From: Bifidobacteriaceae bacterium | GTDB taxonomy: Bacteria > Actinomycetota > Actinomycetes > Actinomycetales > WQXJ01 | Length of the DNA: 64,000 nucleotides | Assembly (NCBI GenBank): GCA_031272885.1 | Contig: JAISSX010000043.1 | Location: 1-64,000 of the forward strand | Direction: 5' to 3' | In this document: positions 32,186-42,443 of the stretch, piece after piece | How positions within the stretch are numbered: the first letter of the stretch is position 1 | How the letters are laid out: each line of letters starts with the position of its first letter | The notes under the pieces: generated by a model | Seen by the model: only the letters and a program-made list of their open reading frames with translations | The model's database searches: none | What the model was told of the DNA's origin: nothing | Position numbers and translations under genes: made by a program

Positions 32186-33241
32186 TTAACGCACCACCGG
32201 GTATTCGGCCGCGGTGACGTCGATCGAAGTCACGTCAGGCTGGGTCTCCAGCAGTTCGACCGCCGCCGCCTTCACCCCGGCATCGGAGGCATCGCCCCAC
32301 AGCACCGTGATGCCGCTGGTCAGTGTGAAGGTGACCGTGTCCTCGGTTTCGGCGCCGATCTGCGTCACCCGCGCCGCCAACTCGGGCGGCAGCGACGCCG
32401 CCACGCCCAGAATCGAGGCCAGGACCCGGTGGTTGGCGCCCTCCAGCGGCATCGACACCACCGGCAGGCCGGCGGGCGCGGCGGCCACGCGGTCAACCGC
32501 CACCGCCTCGGCATCGAACACCACATACTCCGAGCCGTCTTGCACCACGGCGGCGGCGTAGCGCGGCGTCACCACCACCGACAGGCCCGTGGGCCAGCGG
32601 CGTTCCACCACGGCGGACTTGACCCCGGCCAGGTCCGCCAACTGCTGCTCCACCGCGCCGGTGTCAAGGCGCACCAACTGCTGGTCCACGGTCTGCTGCA
32701 GCACGGCCGAAACCTCGGCCGGCTTGGCCGCCCCGCCCAGGCCTTCCACCGTGATATTGCCCTGGTGGACGGTGAACAGCGGCGAGAAGAAGACCAGCGC
32801 CGCCAGTCCGGCCGGAATGCCCAGGCCCAGCACCCACTTGCCCAACCGCTTCCAGCCGGCCAGCCGGGCGGCCCGGCGCCTGGCTTTGAACAGCTCCTGG
32901 GTGCGGCGCTCCTCCGGGCTGAGCAGCGGCTGCGCCGGTTTGGGCGCGCGGGCAAAGCCCAACCAGGCGCCCAGCGAGTGCCGCGGCGGCTCTACCACCG
33001 GGATGGTGCCCGATGGTGGCCGGGTCACCACCGGCACCGGGCGCGACACCACCGGGCCGGTCAGTACCGCGGCCGGCCGGCGCGGGGCCGTCGTCGCCAC
33101 GCTGCCAGTAACCGCCGGTACCGTGCCCGATGGCGCCCGTTCCACCACCGGCACCGGCGCCGTCCGGCGGCGGGGTTCGGGTGGGGGTAGGCCGGGCCCG
33201 GCCTGGCGCCGGGGCGGGCTCAAGATAACGCCGCTGGTCAT
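32186..33241 (-). CDS. ftsQ: Cell division protein FtsQ
   Basis: 351 residues. A long Pro-rich cytoplasmic region (1-128) contains two copies of a VPVVxRxPSGTxP motif (30-42 and 69-81). A membrane helix (134-153), a POTRA domain starting FTVHQGNITVEGL, and the FtsQ beta domain follow. FtsQ bridges early and late divisome proteins and binds FtsL/FtsB-type partners. It overlaps murC by 4 bp. In most actinobacteria ftsZ comes next; here a surface-protein gene follows. Confidence 0.92.
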   Translation of the reverse strand: MTSGVILSPPRRQAGPGLPPPEPRRRTAPVPVVERAPSGTVPAVTGSVATTAPRRPAAVLTGPVVSRPVPVVTRPPSGTIPVVEPPRHSLGAWLGFARAPKPAQPLLSPEERRTQELFKARRRAARLAGWKRLGKWVLGLGIPAGLAALVFFSPLFTVHQGNITVEGLGGAAKPAEVSAVLQQTVDQQLVRLDTGAVEQQLADLAGVKSAVVERRWPTGLSVVVTPRYAAAVVQDGSEYVVFDAEAVAVDRVAAAPAGLPVVSMPLEGANHRVLASILGVAASLPPELAARVTQIGAETEDTVTFTLTSGITVLWGDASDAGVKAAAVELLETQPDVTSIDVTAAEYPVVR

Positions 33242-34653
33242 GGCGCCACCCCCTGTTCGGCCTGGTCCCGCCGGGCCAGGGCGGCCACGATCGGCCGGCC
33301 TAGCTCCGTGACATCGCCCGCGCCCATGGTCAACACCAGGTCACCGGGCCGGGCCAGCGCCGCCACCAGGTCGGGCACCACCGAGCCGTCACCGGCCGGC
33401 ACGCCCTTGGCCGGGTCCATGCGGTCGGTGATCAAGGCCGAAGTGACGCCGGGTAGCGGCTCCTCACGGGCGCCGTAGACGTCCAGCACCCAGGCCCGGT
33501 CCGCCTGGGACAGGGCGGCGGCAAACTGGTCCGCAAAGTCACGCGTACGCGAATAGAGGTGCGGTTGGAACACCACCAAGACGCGCCCCTCGCCGGCGGC
33601 CGCGCGAGCCGCCGCCAGGGTGGCCATGATTTCGGTTGGATGATGGGCGTAGTCATCGAAAACCCGCACGCCGCAGGCGGTACCACGGGCCTCGAAGCGC
33701 CGGCCGGTGCCCTGGTAGGTGGCCAGGCCACGGGCGGCCGCCCCGGGCTCGGCCCCGGCCGCCACGGCCGCCAGGAGGGCGGCGGCGGCGTTCAACGCCT
33801 GGTGGCGCCCCGCCACCGGTAGCTCAATCACCAGGCCGGCCGGCAGGTCGAAGCCCGCCCCGGCCCGCACCACCAGTTCGAACCGCACCGGAAACTCGGC
33901 CGTACCCGGCAGCTCTACCAGGTGCACATCGGTCCCGGCCTCGAAGCCATAGGTCAAGACGTGCCACGGACGCGGCTCCCCCACCGCCCAAGCCACCAGC
34001 TCCCGCGCCCCAGGATCATCGGCACAGGCGATCAGCCAACCGTTCGGCCGGACGGTGCCGGCGAAATCCCGGAACGCTTGATACAGCGCCTCGGCCGTGC
34101 CGTAGTAGTCCAGGTGATCCGGCTCAACGTTGGTCACCACCGCGATCTCGGGCCCATAGCGCAGGAACGAACCGTCCGATTCGTCGGCTTCGATCACCAT
34201 GGCCGGGCCGGTGCCCAGGTGGGCGCCGGTGCCCTTGCCCAACACCTCGGCGCCGATGGCGTAACCCGGGTCTACCCCGGCGGCCTCCAAGGCCACGGCC
34301 GCCATGGCCGAGGTCGAGGTCTTGCCGTGCGCCCCGGCCACCGCCACCAACCGCCGGTCCCGGCCCAGCGCAGCCAACGCCTGCGAGCGGTGCCACACCT
34401 CCAGCCCGGCGGCCCGCGCCGCGGCCAGCTCCGGGTTGTCCGCCTTGATGGCACTCGACACCACTAGGCGGTCGATGCCGTCCAGGTGCGCCGGGTCATG
34501 CCCCACCATGGTCGCCACGCCCAGCCCGGCCAGCCGCGCCAACGTGGGTGAGTCCTTGCCGTCGCAACCGGACACGTCGTGGCCCGCCGCCCGCAGCAGT
34601 TCCGCCACGGCCGCCATGCCGACGCCGCCCACGCCCATCAGGTGGTAACGCAT
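33238..34653 (-). CDS. murC: UDP-N-acetylmuramate--L-alanine ligase
   Basis: 471 residues from the ATG at 34653, which overlaps the murG stop by 1 nt (TGATG). N-terminal Rossmann domain MGVGGVGMAAVAELL, ATP-binding GAHGKTSTSAM, and conserved NVEPDHLDYYG and FDDYAHHPTE. It adds L-Ala to UDP-MurNAc, the first cytoplasmic peptide step of peptidoglycan synthesis. It is translationally coupled on both sides. Confidence 0.96.
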   Translation of the reverse strand: MRYHLMGVGGVGMAAVAELLRAAGHDVSGCDGKDSPTLARLAGLGVATMVGHDPAHLDGIDRLVVSSAIKADNPELAAARAAGLEVWHRSQALAALGRDRRLVAVAGAHGKTSTSAMAAVALEAAGVDPGYAIGAEVLGKGTGAHLGTGPAMVIEADESDGSFLRYGPEIAVVTNVEPDHLDYYGTAEALYQAFRDFAGTVRPNGWLIACADDPGARELVAWAVGEPRPWHVLTYGFEAGTDVHLVELPGTAEFPVRFELVVRAGAGFDLPAGLVIELPVAGRHQALNAAAALLAAVAAGAEPGAAARGLATYQGTGRRFEARGTACGVRVFDDYAHHPTEIMATLAAARAAAGEGRVLVVFQPHLYSRTRDFADQFAAALSQADRAWVLDVYGAREEPLPGVTSALITDRMDPAKGVPAGDGSVVPDLVAALARPGDLVLTMGAGDVTELGRPIVAALARRDQAEQGVAP

Positions 34654-35744
34654 CAGGCCACCACCGCCACTCGCTCGATCAGCCCGCACAGACGCTCGGC
34701 ACCATCCCGGATGGCCACCTTCTCAGCCCCGGCGGCCATTGCCGCCAGCCGGGCGCCATCGGACAACAGGTCCACCAGGTTGGCGGACGCCCAGGCCGGG
34801 AACGCGGCATCGTCAACCAACTCGGCCCCGCCGGCCGCCACCAGGCCGGCGGCGTTAAGGCGCTGCTCGCCATTGCCAATCGGCAGCGGTACCAGCACGG
34901 ACGGCAGTCCCACACAGGCCAGTTCGCTGACCGTGCCGGCGCCGGCCCGCTGCACGGCCAGGTCCGCCGCCGCGAAGGCCAACTCCATCCGGTCCAGGTA
35001 TTCCACCACGTGGTAGTGCTGGGCATCAGCCAGCCCGGTCAGCGCCGCCGCCACCGGCTCGGCCTTGCCGCGGCCGGTCAGGTGTAGCACCTGGGCGCCG
35101 GCCGCCAACAGGTCAGCGGCCACGGCCGCGACCGCCTGGTTCAGACGCTGCGCCCCCAGCGAGCCGCCGGAGACCAGCAGGGTGGGCCGGTCCGCCGCCA
35201 GGCCCAGCTCCGCCCGCGCCGCCGCCCGCTGGGTCGGACGGTCCAAGTCCGCGATGGCGCGGCGCAGCGGCATGCCGGTCAGTTCGGCCCGCGGCAGTTG
35301 GGTTTGCGGGAAGGTCACGCCCACGGCGGCCGCCCGGCGCGCCCCCAGCCGGTTGGCCAGGCCCGGCTTGGCGTTGGCCTCGTGCACCACCACTGGCACC
35401 CCGGCCTTGGCCGCAGCCAGGTAGACCGGCGGCGAGGCGTAACCGCCGAAACCGACCACGCCGGCCGGCCGAAACTCCGCTAACAACGCGCTGACCTGGG
35501 CTTTTGCCGCGCGGAAGCGGGCCGGGAAGCGCAGCGCGGCGCCATCGGGCCGGCGCGGGAACGGCACCTTGGGGATGGTTACCAACTCCAACCCGGCGGC
35601 CGGCACCAGCCTGGTCTCGATGCCCTCGGCCGTGCCCACCACGCGCAGTTCCACCGACGGGTCCCGCCGCTGCAGTTCGGCCGCGGTGGCCAACAGCGGG
35701 CCCACGTGCCCGGTGGTGCCGCCGCCGGCCAGGATCAGCCTCAC
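34653..35744 (-). CDS. murG: UDP-GlcNAc:lipid I N-acetylglucosaminyltransferase
   Basis: 363 residues. N-terminal glycine-rich motif GGGTTGHVGPLLA, then GFGGYASPPVYLAA and VSGGSLGAQRLNQAV, with the acceptor/donor region QRAGAGTVSELACVGLPSVLVPLP. It converts lipid I to lipid II on the inner face of the membrane. It overlaps ftsW by 4 bp and murC by 1 bp. Confidence 0.96.
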   Translation of the reverse strand: MRLILAGGGTTGHVGPLLATAAELQRRDPSVELRVVGTAEGIETRLVPAAGLELVTIPKVPFPRRPDGAALRFPARFRAAKAQVSALLAEFRPAGVVGFGGYASPPVYLAAAKAGVPVVVHEANAKPGLANRLGARRAAAVGVTFPQTQLPRAELTGMPLRRAIADLDRPTQRAAARAELGLAADRPTLLVSGGSLGAQRLNQAVAAVAADLLAAGAQVLHLTGRGKAEPVAAALTGLADAQHYHVVEYLDRMELAFAAADLAVQRAGAGTVSELACVGLPSVLVPLPIGNGEQRLNAAGLVAAGGAELVDDAAFPAWASANLVDLLSDGARLAAMAAGAEKVAIRDGAERLCGLIERVAVVA

Positions 35745-36988
35745 GCCGGGTCACCCCCTAGGGCCGGGACCGGCGCGAAGACGCCGGCCATCTGGCGGGC
35801 CCGCTTGGAGCGCGGCTGCAGCGCCAGCGCCACCTCCGGGTCGCGCCGCAACAGGCCTTCCACCACCCCGATGGCGGCCAGGCTCGAAATCAGGGCGCTG
35901 CCGCCGGCCGAGACGAACGGCAACGGCACACCGATCACGGGCAGCACCTGGATCACCATGCCGATGTTGACCATGGCTTGGCACATCAGCCAGCAGCCGA
36001 TGGCGCCCACCGTCACCTGGGTGAAGCGGTCAGGGTGCAGGCGCACAATCTGGAACAGGGCAAAACCGAGCGCGCCAAACAGGGCCAACACCAACAGGGC
36101 GCCGCACAGGCCAACCTCTTCGCCGATGATGGCGTAGATGAAGTCCGAATCCGCCTGCGACAGGTAGGACCACTTCTGGCGCGAGGCGCCCAACCCGCTG
36201 CCGAACAGCCCACCCTGAGCCAGGGCGTACTTGGCCTGGTTGATCTGCCAACAATCGGCCAGCGGATCGACACAGCTTTCCGGCCGCAGCACCTGCAGGA
36301 AACGCGACACCCGCCGCGGGTCTTGCAGCACCACCGCGGCCGCCCCGACCAGGGCCGGGATGGCCAGCAGAATCAGCTTGGACCACGGCACCCCCGCCAG
36401 CACCAGGGCACCAACCGCCAACATGCCCACCACCAGGGCGGTGCCGGCGTCCCGGCCGGCCATGACCAGGCCCAGCGCCACCGCGATGCCGAACAGGGCC
36501 GGCACGGCCAGTTCCACCCACGAGGTCAGCGTGTCTTTCTTCTTAGCCAACACCGAGCCCAGCCACAGCGCCAAGGCGAACTTGATGAACTCGGAGGGCT
36601 GGACTTCCACCGGCCCCACCTTGAGCCAGTTCTGATTGCCGCCCCTCGCGATGCCGTTGAGGATCACCAGCACCTGTAAAGCAAAAGTGGCGGCCAGCGC
36701 CACCCAGGCCACCACCTGCCACAGCCTCTGGTGCAGGTGCGCCAGGATCACCGCCACAATCACCCCAGCCAGCGCAAAACCGCCCTGTTTGAGGCCCTTG
36801 TAGTAGGGGCTCTCGTTGCCGGACAGCGCCCACACCGTGTTGGCCGAAACCGTCATGATCAGACCCAACAGGGTCAGCATGGAGACAGTGAACAGGATGG
36901 TCAGGTGGGCCACCAGCAGTTGCCGCTTGGCCTTGGGCGTGAGCGGACTGGTGGCAGCTTCGGGCGACAGGGTGGGGGCGGCCGTCAT
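35741..36988 (-). CDS. ftsW: Septal peptidoglycan glycosyltransferase FtsW (SEDS)
   Basis: 415 residues with about ten membrane helices. The SEDS signatures QNWLKVGPVEVQPSEFIKFA and GVPLPFVSAGGSALI are intact, and SDFIYAIIGEEVGLCGALLVL is present. It polymerises lipid II at the septum together with FtsI. The gene lies between murD and murG and overlaps both by 4 bp. Confidence 0.95.
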   Translation of the reverse strand: MTAAPTLSPEAATSPLTPKAKRQLLVAHLTILFTVSMLTLLGLIMTVSANTVWALSGNESPYYKGLKQGGFALAGVIVAVILAHLHQRLWQVVAWVALAATFALQVLVILNGIARGGNQNWLKVGPVEVQPSEFIKFALALWLGSVLAKKKDTLTSWVELAVPALFGIAVALGLVMAGRDAGTALVVGMLAVGALVLAGVPWSKLILLAIPALVGAAAVVLQDPRRVSRFLQVLRPESCVDPLADCWQINQAKYALAQGGLFGSGLGASRQKWSYLSQADSDFIYAIIGEEVGLCGALLVLALFGALGFALFQIVRLHPDRFTQVTVGAIGCWLMCQAMVNIGMVIQVLPVIGVPLPFVSAGGSALISSLAAIGVVEGLLRRDPEVALALQPRSKRARQMAGVFAPVPALGGDPA

Positions 36989-38394
36989 GACGCCTCCCCC
37001 AGTGATCGCACGGCGGCGGCGAAGGCGTCACCCCGTTCGGCATAGTTGGTGAACTGGTCCATCGAGGCGGCGGCCGGCGCCAACAGCACCACGTCGCCCG
37101 GCTGGGCCAGGGCGGCGGCTTGGCGCACGGCAGACGTCATCACGTTTCCAGTCTGCCCAGGTGAAGGCTCGTAGACAGGCACACCGGCCGCGTGTCGCGC
37201 AAGCGCCTCGGACCACTCATGGTGGTCCACACCGATCAGAATGGCGGCCTTCAGCCGGTCCCGGTAGATCCGGACCAGGTCTTCGAAGCGGGCCCCCTTG
37301 GCCAGCCCACCCGCAATCCAGATCACCCGGCCCGGCCCAAACGAACCCAAAGCCGCCCCGGCGGCGTGCGCGTTGGTGGCCTTCGAATCATCGACCCAAG
37401 TGACGCCATCGGACGTGGGCACCACGGCCAGGCGGTGCGCCCCCAGGGTGAAGCCACGCAGGGCGCGCCCGATGGCGTCCGGTGGCGTACCGTAGGCCAG
37501 GGCCAGGGCGGCGGCGGCTAGGGCGTTGGCCACGATGTGCGGCGCCAGGCGGCCATCGGCGCCGGCCAGGTGGGCCAGGTCGTCAATGCTGGCGAAGGGC
37601 AAGGCTTCGCGGTAGCGCCGCTCGTGGTAGGCGCGGTCAACCAGCAGGCCGTCCACCAGGCCCACCTCGCCCAGGCGGGGCGCCCCCAGGGTGAAGCCAA
37701 CGGCGATGGCGCCCTCCGCCACATCGGCCTCCCGCACCATGTCTTCCGTCAAGGAATCGGCCACGTTGTAGACGCAGGCCCGGACGGTGCGCTCGTAGAT
37801 GCGGGCCTTGTCCGCCGCGTAGGCCTCGGGGCCGCCGTGCCAGTCCAGGTGGTCCGGCGCCACGTTCAACACGGCCGCCGCCAGGGGGGCCATGGAGTGG
37901 GTGTAGTGCAGTTGAAAGGACGACAGTTCGCAGGCGAACACGTCCACCGCCGCGTCCTGGACAGCGTCCACCAGGGGGTGGCCCACGTTGCCGGCCGCCA
38001 CCGCGCTCACGCCGCCGGCGGCCAGCATGGCGGCCAGCATCTCCACCGTGGTGGTCTTGCCGTTAGTGCCGGTCAAGACCAGCCAGGGGGCGTCAGGGCG
38101 GGCCCGCAACTGCCAGGCCAGTTCGACCTCGCTCCAGATGGGCAGGCCGGCGGCGGTCAACCGGGTCAGGAAGTCGGAGCCGGGAGCCCAGCCTGGCGAG
38201 GCCACCACCAGGTCGACCCCAGCCAGGTCAACGTCACCCGGCCGGACGGCATCGGCCAGGTGCTCCACCCCAGGCGAGCCGGCGGCATCGTCCACCGGCG
38301 ACACCTTGACGCCGCGGGCCTCTAGGGCGGCCCGGGCCGCCCGGCCCGAGGCACCCAGGCCGGCCACCACGGCATGCTCGTAGGGCAAACTCAT
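36985..38394 (-). CDS. murD: UDP-MurNAc-L-Ala--D-Glu ligase
   Basis: 469 residues from the ATG at 38394, which overlaps the mraY stop (ATGA). N-terminal GLGASGRAA, ATP-binding LTGTNGKTTTVEML, NVAPDHLDWHGG and WVDDSKATNAHAA. It adds D-Glu to the growing muropeptide. A start at 38409 is possible but would lie inside mraY with no extra conserved sequence. Confidence 0.95.
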   Translation of the reverse strand: MSLPYEHAVVAGLGASGRAARAALEARGVKVSPVDDAAGSPGVEHLADAVRPGDVDLAGVDLVVASPGWAPGSDFLTRLTAAGLPIWSEVELAWQLRARPDAPWLVLTGTNGKTTTVEMLAAMLAAGGVSAVAAGNVGHPLVDAVQDAAVDVFACELSSFQLHYTHSMAPLAAAVLNVAPDHLDWHGGPEAYAADKARIYERTVRACVYNVADSLTEDMVREADVAEGAIAVGFTLGAPRLGEVGLVDGLLVDRAYHERRYREALPFASIDDLAHLAGADGRLAPHIVANALAAAALALAYGTPPDAIGRALRGFTLGAHRLAVVPTSDGVTWVDDSKATNAHAAGAALGSFGPGRVIWIAGGLAKGARFEDLVRIYRDRLKAAILIGVDHHEWSEALARHAAGVPVYEPSPGQTGNVMTSAVRQAAALAQPGDVVLLAPAAASMDQFTNYAERGDAFAAAVRSLGEAS

Positions 38395-39476
38395 CGCGCC
38401 ACGACCCATTCGGCGTAGAACAAGGCAATGCCAGCGCCCACAAACAGGGCCGAGATCAGCCAGAAGCGCATCACGATAGTGACCTCGCCCCAGCCGGACA
38501 GTTCGAAATGGTGGTGCAGCGGCGCCATCTTGAAGACGCGCTTGCCGCCCGACAGTTTGAACCAGCCGATCTGGATGATGTCGCTGCCCACCACCAGCAC
38601 AAACAGGCCGCCGATGATGGCGGCCAGCAGTTCGGTGCGGGTGACAATGGACAGGCCGGCGTAGGCGCCACCCAGGGCCAGGGCGCCGGTGTCACCCATG
38701 AAGATCTTGGCCGGGGAGGCGTTCCACCACAGGAAGCCCAGGCAGGCGCCCACGATGGCGGCCGCGACCATGGCCACGTCCAGCGGGTCGCGCACCTGGT
38801 AGCAGTGGCGCAGGGCGCCATCGGGCGAACAAAGATGGTTGGTGGCCCACAGCGGCACCAGCACGTAGGCGGCGAAGGTCATGGCGCTGACGCCGGTGGC
38901 CAGGCCGTCCAGGCCGTCCGTCAGGTTGACGGCGTTGGTCCAGGCCGTGATCAGGAAGTTGGCCCAGATGACGAACAGGAAGATGCCCAGGCCGCGGCCC
39001 GCCCAACTGAGGTCGATCGAGGTGTCACGCAGGAACGAGATCTTGAACGATCCCGGTGTCCAACCCTGGCGGCCCGGGAAATTGATGGCCAGCACGGCGA
39101 AGGCGATACCCACCGCGCCCTGGCCGATGAACTTCCACGACGGCCGCAGGCCCAGCGAGCGCTGGCGGCGGATCTTGATGAAGTCATCCAAGAAACCCAC
39201 CAGGCCCATGCCCACAAACAGCAGCAGCACCAGCAGCCCGGACAGGTTGGGGCTATGGCCGGTGGCCAGACAAGAGACGAAATAGCCCACCAGGGAGGCC
39301 AAGATGATGACGACGCCGCCCATGGTGGGGGTGCCGCGCTTGGTGAAGTGGGCCGTGGGGCCGTCCTGGCGGATGAACTGGCCGAACTGTTTGGCGATCA
39401 GGAAACGGATAAACAAGGGCGTGCCGAACAGGGCGATGACCAGCGCAATGACGGCAGCAAAGAGTAGGTTCAGCAT
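38391..39476 (-). CDS. mraY: Phospho-MurNAc-pentapeptide translocase
   Basis: 361 residues, ten membrane helices. Catalytic loop GLVGFLDDFIKIRRQRSLGL, NLTDGLDGLATG, FMGDTGALALGG and the HHHFE loop near the C terminus. It makes lipid I from UDP-MurNAc-pentapeptide and undecaprenyl phosphate. The ATG at 39476 overlaps the murF stop by 1 nt; the 17 upstream codons would lie in murF. Confidence 0.96.
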   Translation of the reverse strand: MLNLLFAAVIALVIALFGTPLFIRFLIAKQFGQFIRQDGPTAHFTKRGTPTMGGVVIILASLVGYFVSCLATGHSPNLSGLLVLLLFVGMGLVGFLDDFIKIRRQRSLGLRPSWKFIGQGAVGIAFAVLAINFPGRQGWTPGSFKISFLRDTSIDLSWAGRGLGIFLFVIWANFLITAWTNAVNLTDGLDGLATGVSAMTFAAYVLVPLWATNHLCSPDGALRHCYQVRDPLDVAMVAAAIVGACLGFLWWNASPAKIFMGDTGALALGGAYAGLSIVTRTELLAAIIGGLFVLVVGSDIIQIGWFKLSGGKRVFKMAPLHHHFELSGWGEVTIVMRFWLISALFVGAGIALFYAEWVVAR

Positions 39477-40894
39477 CAGGCGTTCCCCTCCCCGGCCAGG
39501 TCCGCCAACTGGCCCGCCACCCGCCACAGGCCGGTGCCGTGGGACCCCTTGATCACGATGTGCTCCTGACCGGCCGCCTGGGCCAACGCCCCAGCCAGAT
39601 AGGCGGCCAAACCTTCGGCTTCCGGCCAGAACTCTACGGCCCCGGGCGCCATTCCGGCGCCTGCCGCGCCCGACAGCACCGGACGGGCCCCCTCGCCCAC
39701 CACGAACAGGCGGGCGTAGCCCAGTTCCGCCACCAGTTGCCCGACGGCGCGGTGCAGTTCGGGGGCGGCCTCGCCCAGTTCCAGCATCTCGCTCAGCACG
39801 GCCCAGGCCTCGTGGCCGGCCGCCTTGGCCATGGCCGCCGTGGCGCGCAGGGCCCCTTCGACCGAGGCCGGGTTGGCGTTATAGGAGTCATCCACCAGGG
39901 TGGCGCCGGCGCTGAGCGGCTTGACGACCATGCGGCCGGGACTGGCCGGGCCGGCGCCCCGCAGCGCCTGGACAGCCTTGGCTGGGTCGACGCCGGCGGT
40001 GGCGGCCGCCGCCACCGCCGCCGCCACGTTGATGGCTAGATGCTCCCCCACCAGTTGGGTCTGCAAGGGTTGCCCGGCGATGGTCAGTGCCAGGTACCCG
40101 CCTGGGCCGGTTGTGATGTCTTCGGCCCTGAAGTCCGCCCCCGGTCCCAGGCCGAAGGTGACAACCTTGCCGGCGGCTTGAGCGGCCATCGCCATGACCA
40201 GCGGGTCATCCGCGTTCAGCACCGCCATACCGCCCGCGGCCAGGCCCTGGACCAGTTCCGCCTTGGTGGCGGCGATGGCCTCGATCGAACCGAACTCGCC
40301 CAAGTGGGCGGCCGTCACGCCCAACACCACGGCCACGTCCGGTGGGGCGATGACGGTCAGGGCGGCAATCTCGCCCACGTGGTTGGCGCCCATCTCCAGC
40401 ACCAGGTAGCGGGTGGCCTGGTCCGCCCGCAGCACCGTTAATGGCAGGCCCAGATGGTTGTTGAAGGACCCGGCCGGCACCACGGTGTTGCCTTGTGCGG
40501 CCATGATCCGGCCCAGCAGATCCTTGGCGGTGGTCTTGCCCACCGAGCCGGTGATGGCCAGGACGGCGGGTGGCTCTTGGCCCTGCCGCAGGCCGGCCAG
40601 CGTGGTGCGAGCCAGAGCACCCAGGGCCGCCACGGCATCGGGCACCAGCACACCCGGCGCCCCTACCGGGTGGCCCACCAGCACAAACGGCGCCCCGGCG
40701 GCCACCGCGGCCGGCGCGTAATCGGCGCCATCGGCGTGCTCGCCCGGCACGCCCACAAACAAGGTGCCCGGGCCGGCCAGGCGCGAGTCGATGACGGCAC
40801 CGGTCACCGTGGGGGCGTCCGGGCCGGCCGGCGTACCCGGCAGCAGGCTGCCGCCCGTGGCCGCCGCCACCTGGGTTGGGGTCATCGGCTTCAC
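39476..40894 (-). CDS. murF: UDP-MurNAc-tripeptide--D-Ala-D-Ala ligase
   Basis: 472 residues. ATP-binding ITGSVGKTTAKDLL, LEMGANHVGEIAALT, and VDDSYNANPASVEGAL in the central domain. It adds D-Ala-D-Ala to complete the pentapeptide. It starts with GTG in a GTGA overlap with the murE stop; an internal ATG three codons later is an alternative. Confidence 0.95.
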   Translation of the reverse strand: MKPMTPTQVAAATGGSLLPGTPAGPDAPTVTGAVIDSRLAGPGTLFVGVPGEHADGADYAPAAVAAGAPFVLVGHPVGAPGVLVPDAVAALGALARTTLAGLRQGQEPPAVLAITGSVGKTTAKDLLGRIMAAQGNTVVPAGSFNNHLGLPLTVLRADQATRYLVLEMGANHVGEIAALTVIAPPDVAVVLGVTAAHLGEFGSIEAIAATKAELVQGLAAGGMAVLNADDPLVMAMAAQAAGKVVTFGLGPGADFRAEDITTGPGGYLALTIAGQPLQTQLVGEHLAINVAAAVAAAATAGVDPAKAVQALRGAGPASPGRMVVKPLSAGATLVDDSYNANPASVEGALRATAAMAKAAGHEAWAVLSEMLELGEAAPELHRAVGQLVAELGYARLFVVGEGARPVLSGAAGAGMAPGAVEFWPEAEGLAAYLAGALAQAAGQEHIVIKGSHGTGLWRVAGQLADLAGEGNA

Positions 40895-42435
40895 AGGCCC
40901 ACGCCCCTCGCCTTGTCGAGAGCAGCCTGCGCCACCGCCCGGTCCGAGTGCTCCACCAGGATGCCGGAATAGTCGATGGTGGTCTCGTGGCCCTTGCCCA
41001 GGATCGCCACCGTGTCATCCGGCCCGGCGGCGGCGATGGCCTGCTCGATGGCCTCGGCCCGTTCCGCCACCTCGAAAACCTGCCCCTGGGCGGGGCCATG
41101 GTGGCGCATGGCCCGGCTGGCGCCCTCGAAGACGGTGGCCCGGATGGCGGCCGGAGACTCCGACCTGGGGTTGTCATCGGTGACGTAGACCAGATCTGCC
41201 CCGGTGGCCGCCGCCGCACCCATCAACGGGCGTTTACCAAGGTCACGGTCGCCGCCGGCACCAACCACGGCGATCAGACGGCCCTTCGTGTGGGGCCGCA
41301 GGGCGGCCAGCACCTGGGCCACCGATTCGGGCGTGTGGGCGTAATCAACCACCACCATGGGGGCGTGGACCGGACCCGGCACCTTCTCCATCCGGCCCGG
41401 CACACCCGGCAGGCGGGCAATGCCCTGGGCGGCCGCGGCCGGCTCGGCCCCGGCGTGCACCGCCACCAGCAGGGCCAAGGCGGCGTTGGTGACGTTGTAG
41501 TCACCCGGGATGTCGACCGCCCCCGCCAGATGGGCGCCGGCGGGCCCATCCAGGGTGAAGGCGGTGTGGCCGCGCGACGGCGCACCCGGGCGCAGGCGCC
41601 AATCCGCCCCGGCATCCTGCGACATGGTGACGGTTGGCACGGTGGCCAGGCGGGCCAACGTGGCGCCCCAGGCGTCCTCCAGGTTGATCACCGCCTGTTT
41701 GGCGTGGTCCGGCGTGAACAGGGCGGCCTTGGCCTGGAAATAGGCGTCCATGGTGCCGTGATAGTCCAGGTGGTCGCGGCTCAAGTTGGTGAAGGCCGCG
41801 ACATCGAACTGGAAGCCGTCCACCCGGTGCTGGTCGATGGCGTGCGACGACACCTCCATGACACAGGCCGCCACGCCACGTTCCCGCATGGCGGCGAAGG
41901 CGGCCTGCAGCTCCGGCGCCTCCAAGGTGGTGCGCTGGGAGGCGATGTGGACGTCACCCACCGCCACCATGATGGTGCCCAGCAGGCCCACCAGGCCCAT
42001 CTGTTCAGCCAGGGCGGCCTGCACCATGTGGGCCACCGTGGTCTTGCCGTTGGTGCCGGTCACACCCACCACCACCAGATCTTCGGCCGGGTGACCGTAG
42101 AACCAGGCGGACAGGGCGCCCAGGCGGGACCGGACGGCATCGACCACTACCATGGGGACGCCATCGGGCACCGCCGGCGCTCCCTCGGTGTCCGTCAACA
42201 CGGCCGCCGCCCCCTCCGCGATGGCCGCCGCGGCGTAGCGGGCGCCGTGCGTCTTCAAGCCCGGCAGGGCGGCAAACAGGTCACCCGGCTGGACCCGGTT
42301 CGATGACAGGGTGAGACCACTGACGATGGCGTCCGCCGGGCCCCTGACCTGGGCACCCGGCAACTGCGCCGCCACTGCGGCCACCGAGTGGTGGGGCGGG
42401 GCGGCCGGTACCAGGCTGGCCAACGAAGCGGTCAC
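40891..42435 (-). CDS. murE: UDP-MurNAc-tripeptide synthetase (meso-DAP-adding type)
   Basis: 514 residues. GTNGKTT at 127-133, MEVSSHAIDQHRVDG and NLSRDHLDYHG. The substrate-selecting loop reads DDNPRSESP (about 419-427); DNPR is the meso-diaminopimelate signature, whereas lysine enzymes usually lack the Arg. Together with dapF near 63 kb this predicts mDAP peptidoglycan. It lies 8 bp downstream of ftsI. Confidence 0.95.
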   Translation of the reverse strand: MTASLASLVPAAPPHHSVAAVAAQLPGAQVRGPADAIVSGLTLSSNRVQPGDLFAALPGLKTHGARYAAAAIAEGAAAVLTDTEGAPAVPDGVPMVVVDAVRSRLGALSAWFYGHPAEDLVVVGVTGTNGKTTVAHMVQAALAEQMGLVGLLGTIMVAVGDVHIASQRTTLEAPELQAAFAAMRERGVAACVMEVSSHAIDQHRVDGFQFDVAAFTNLSRDHLDYHGTMDAYFQAKAALFTPDHAKQAVINLEDAWGATLARLATVPTVTMSQDAGADWRLRPGAPSRGHTAFTLDGPAGAHLAGAVDIPGDYNVTNAALALLVAVHAGAEPAAAAQGIARLPGVPGRMEKVPGPVHAPMVVVDYAHTPESVAQVLAALRPHTKGRLIAVVGAGGDRDLGKRPLMGAAAATGADLVYVTDDNPRSESPAAIRATVFEGASRAMRHHGPAQGQVFEVAERAEAIEQAIAAAGPDDTVAILGKGHETTIDYSGILVEHSDRAVAQAALDKARGVGL

Positions 42436-42443
42436 GGGACGTC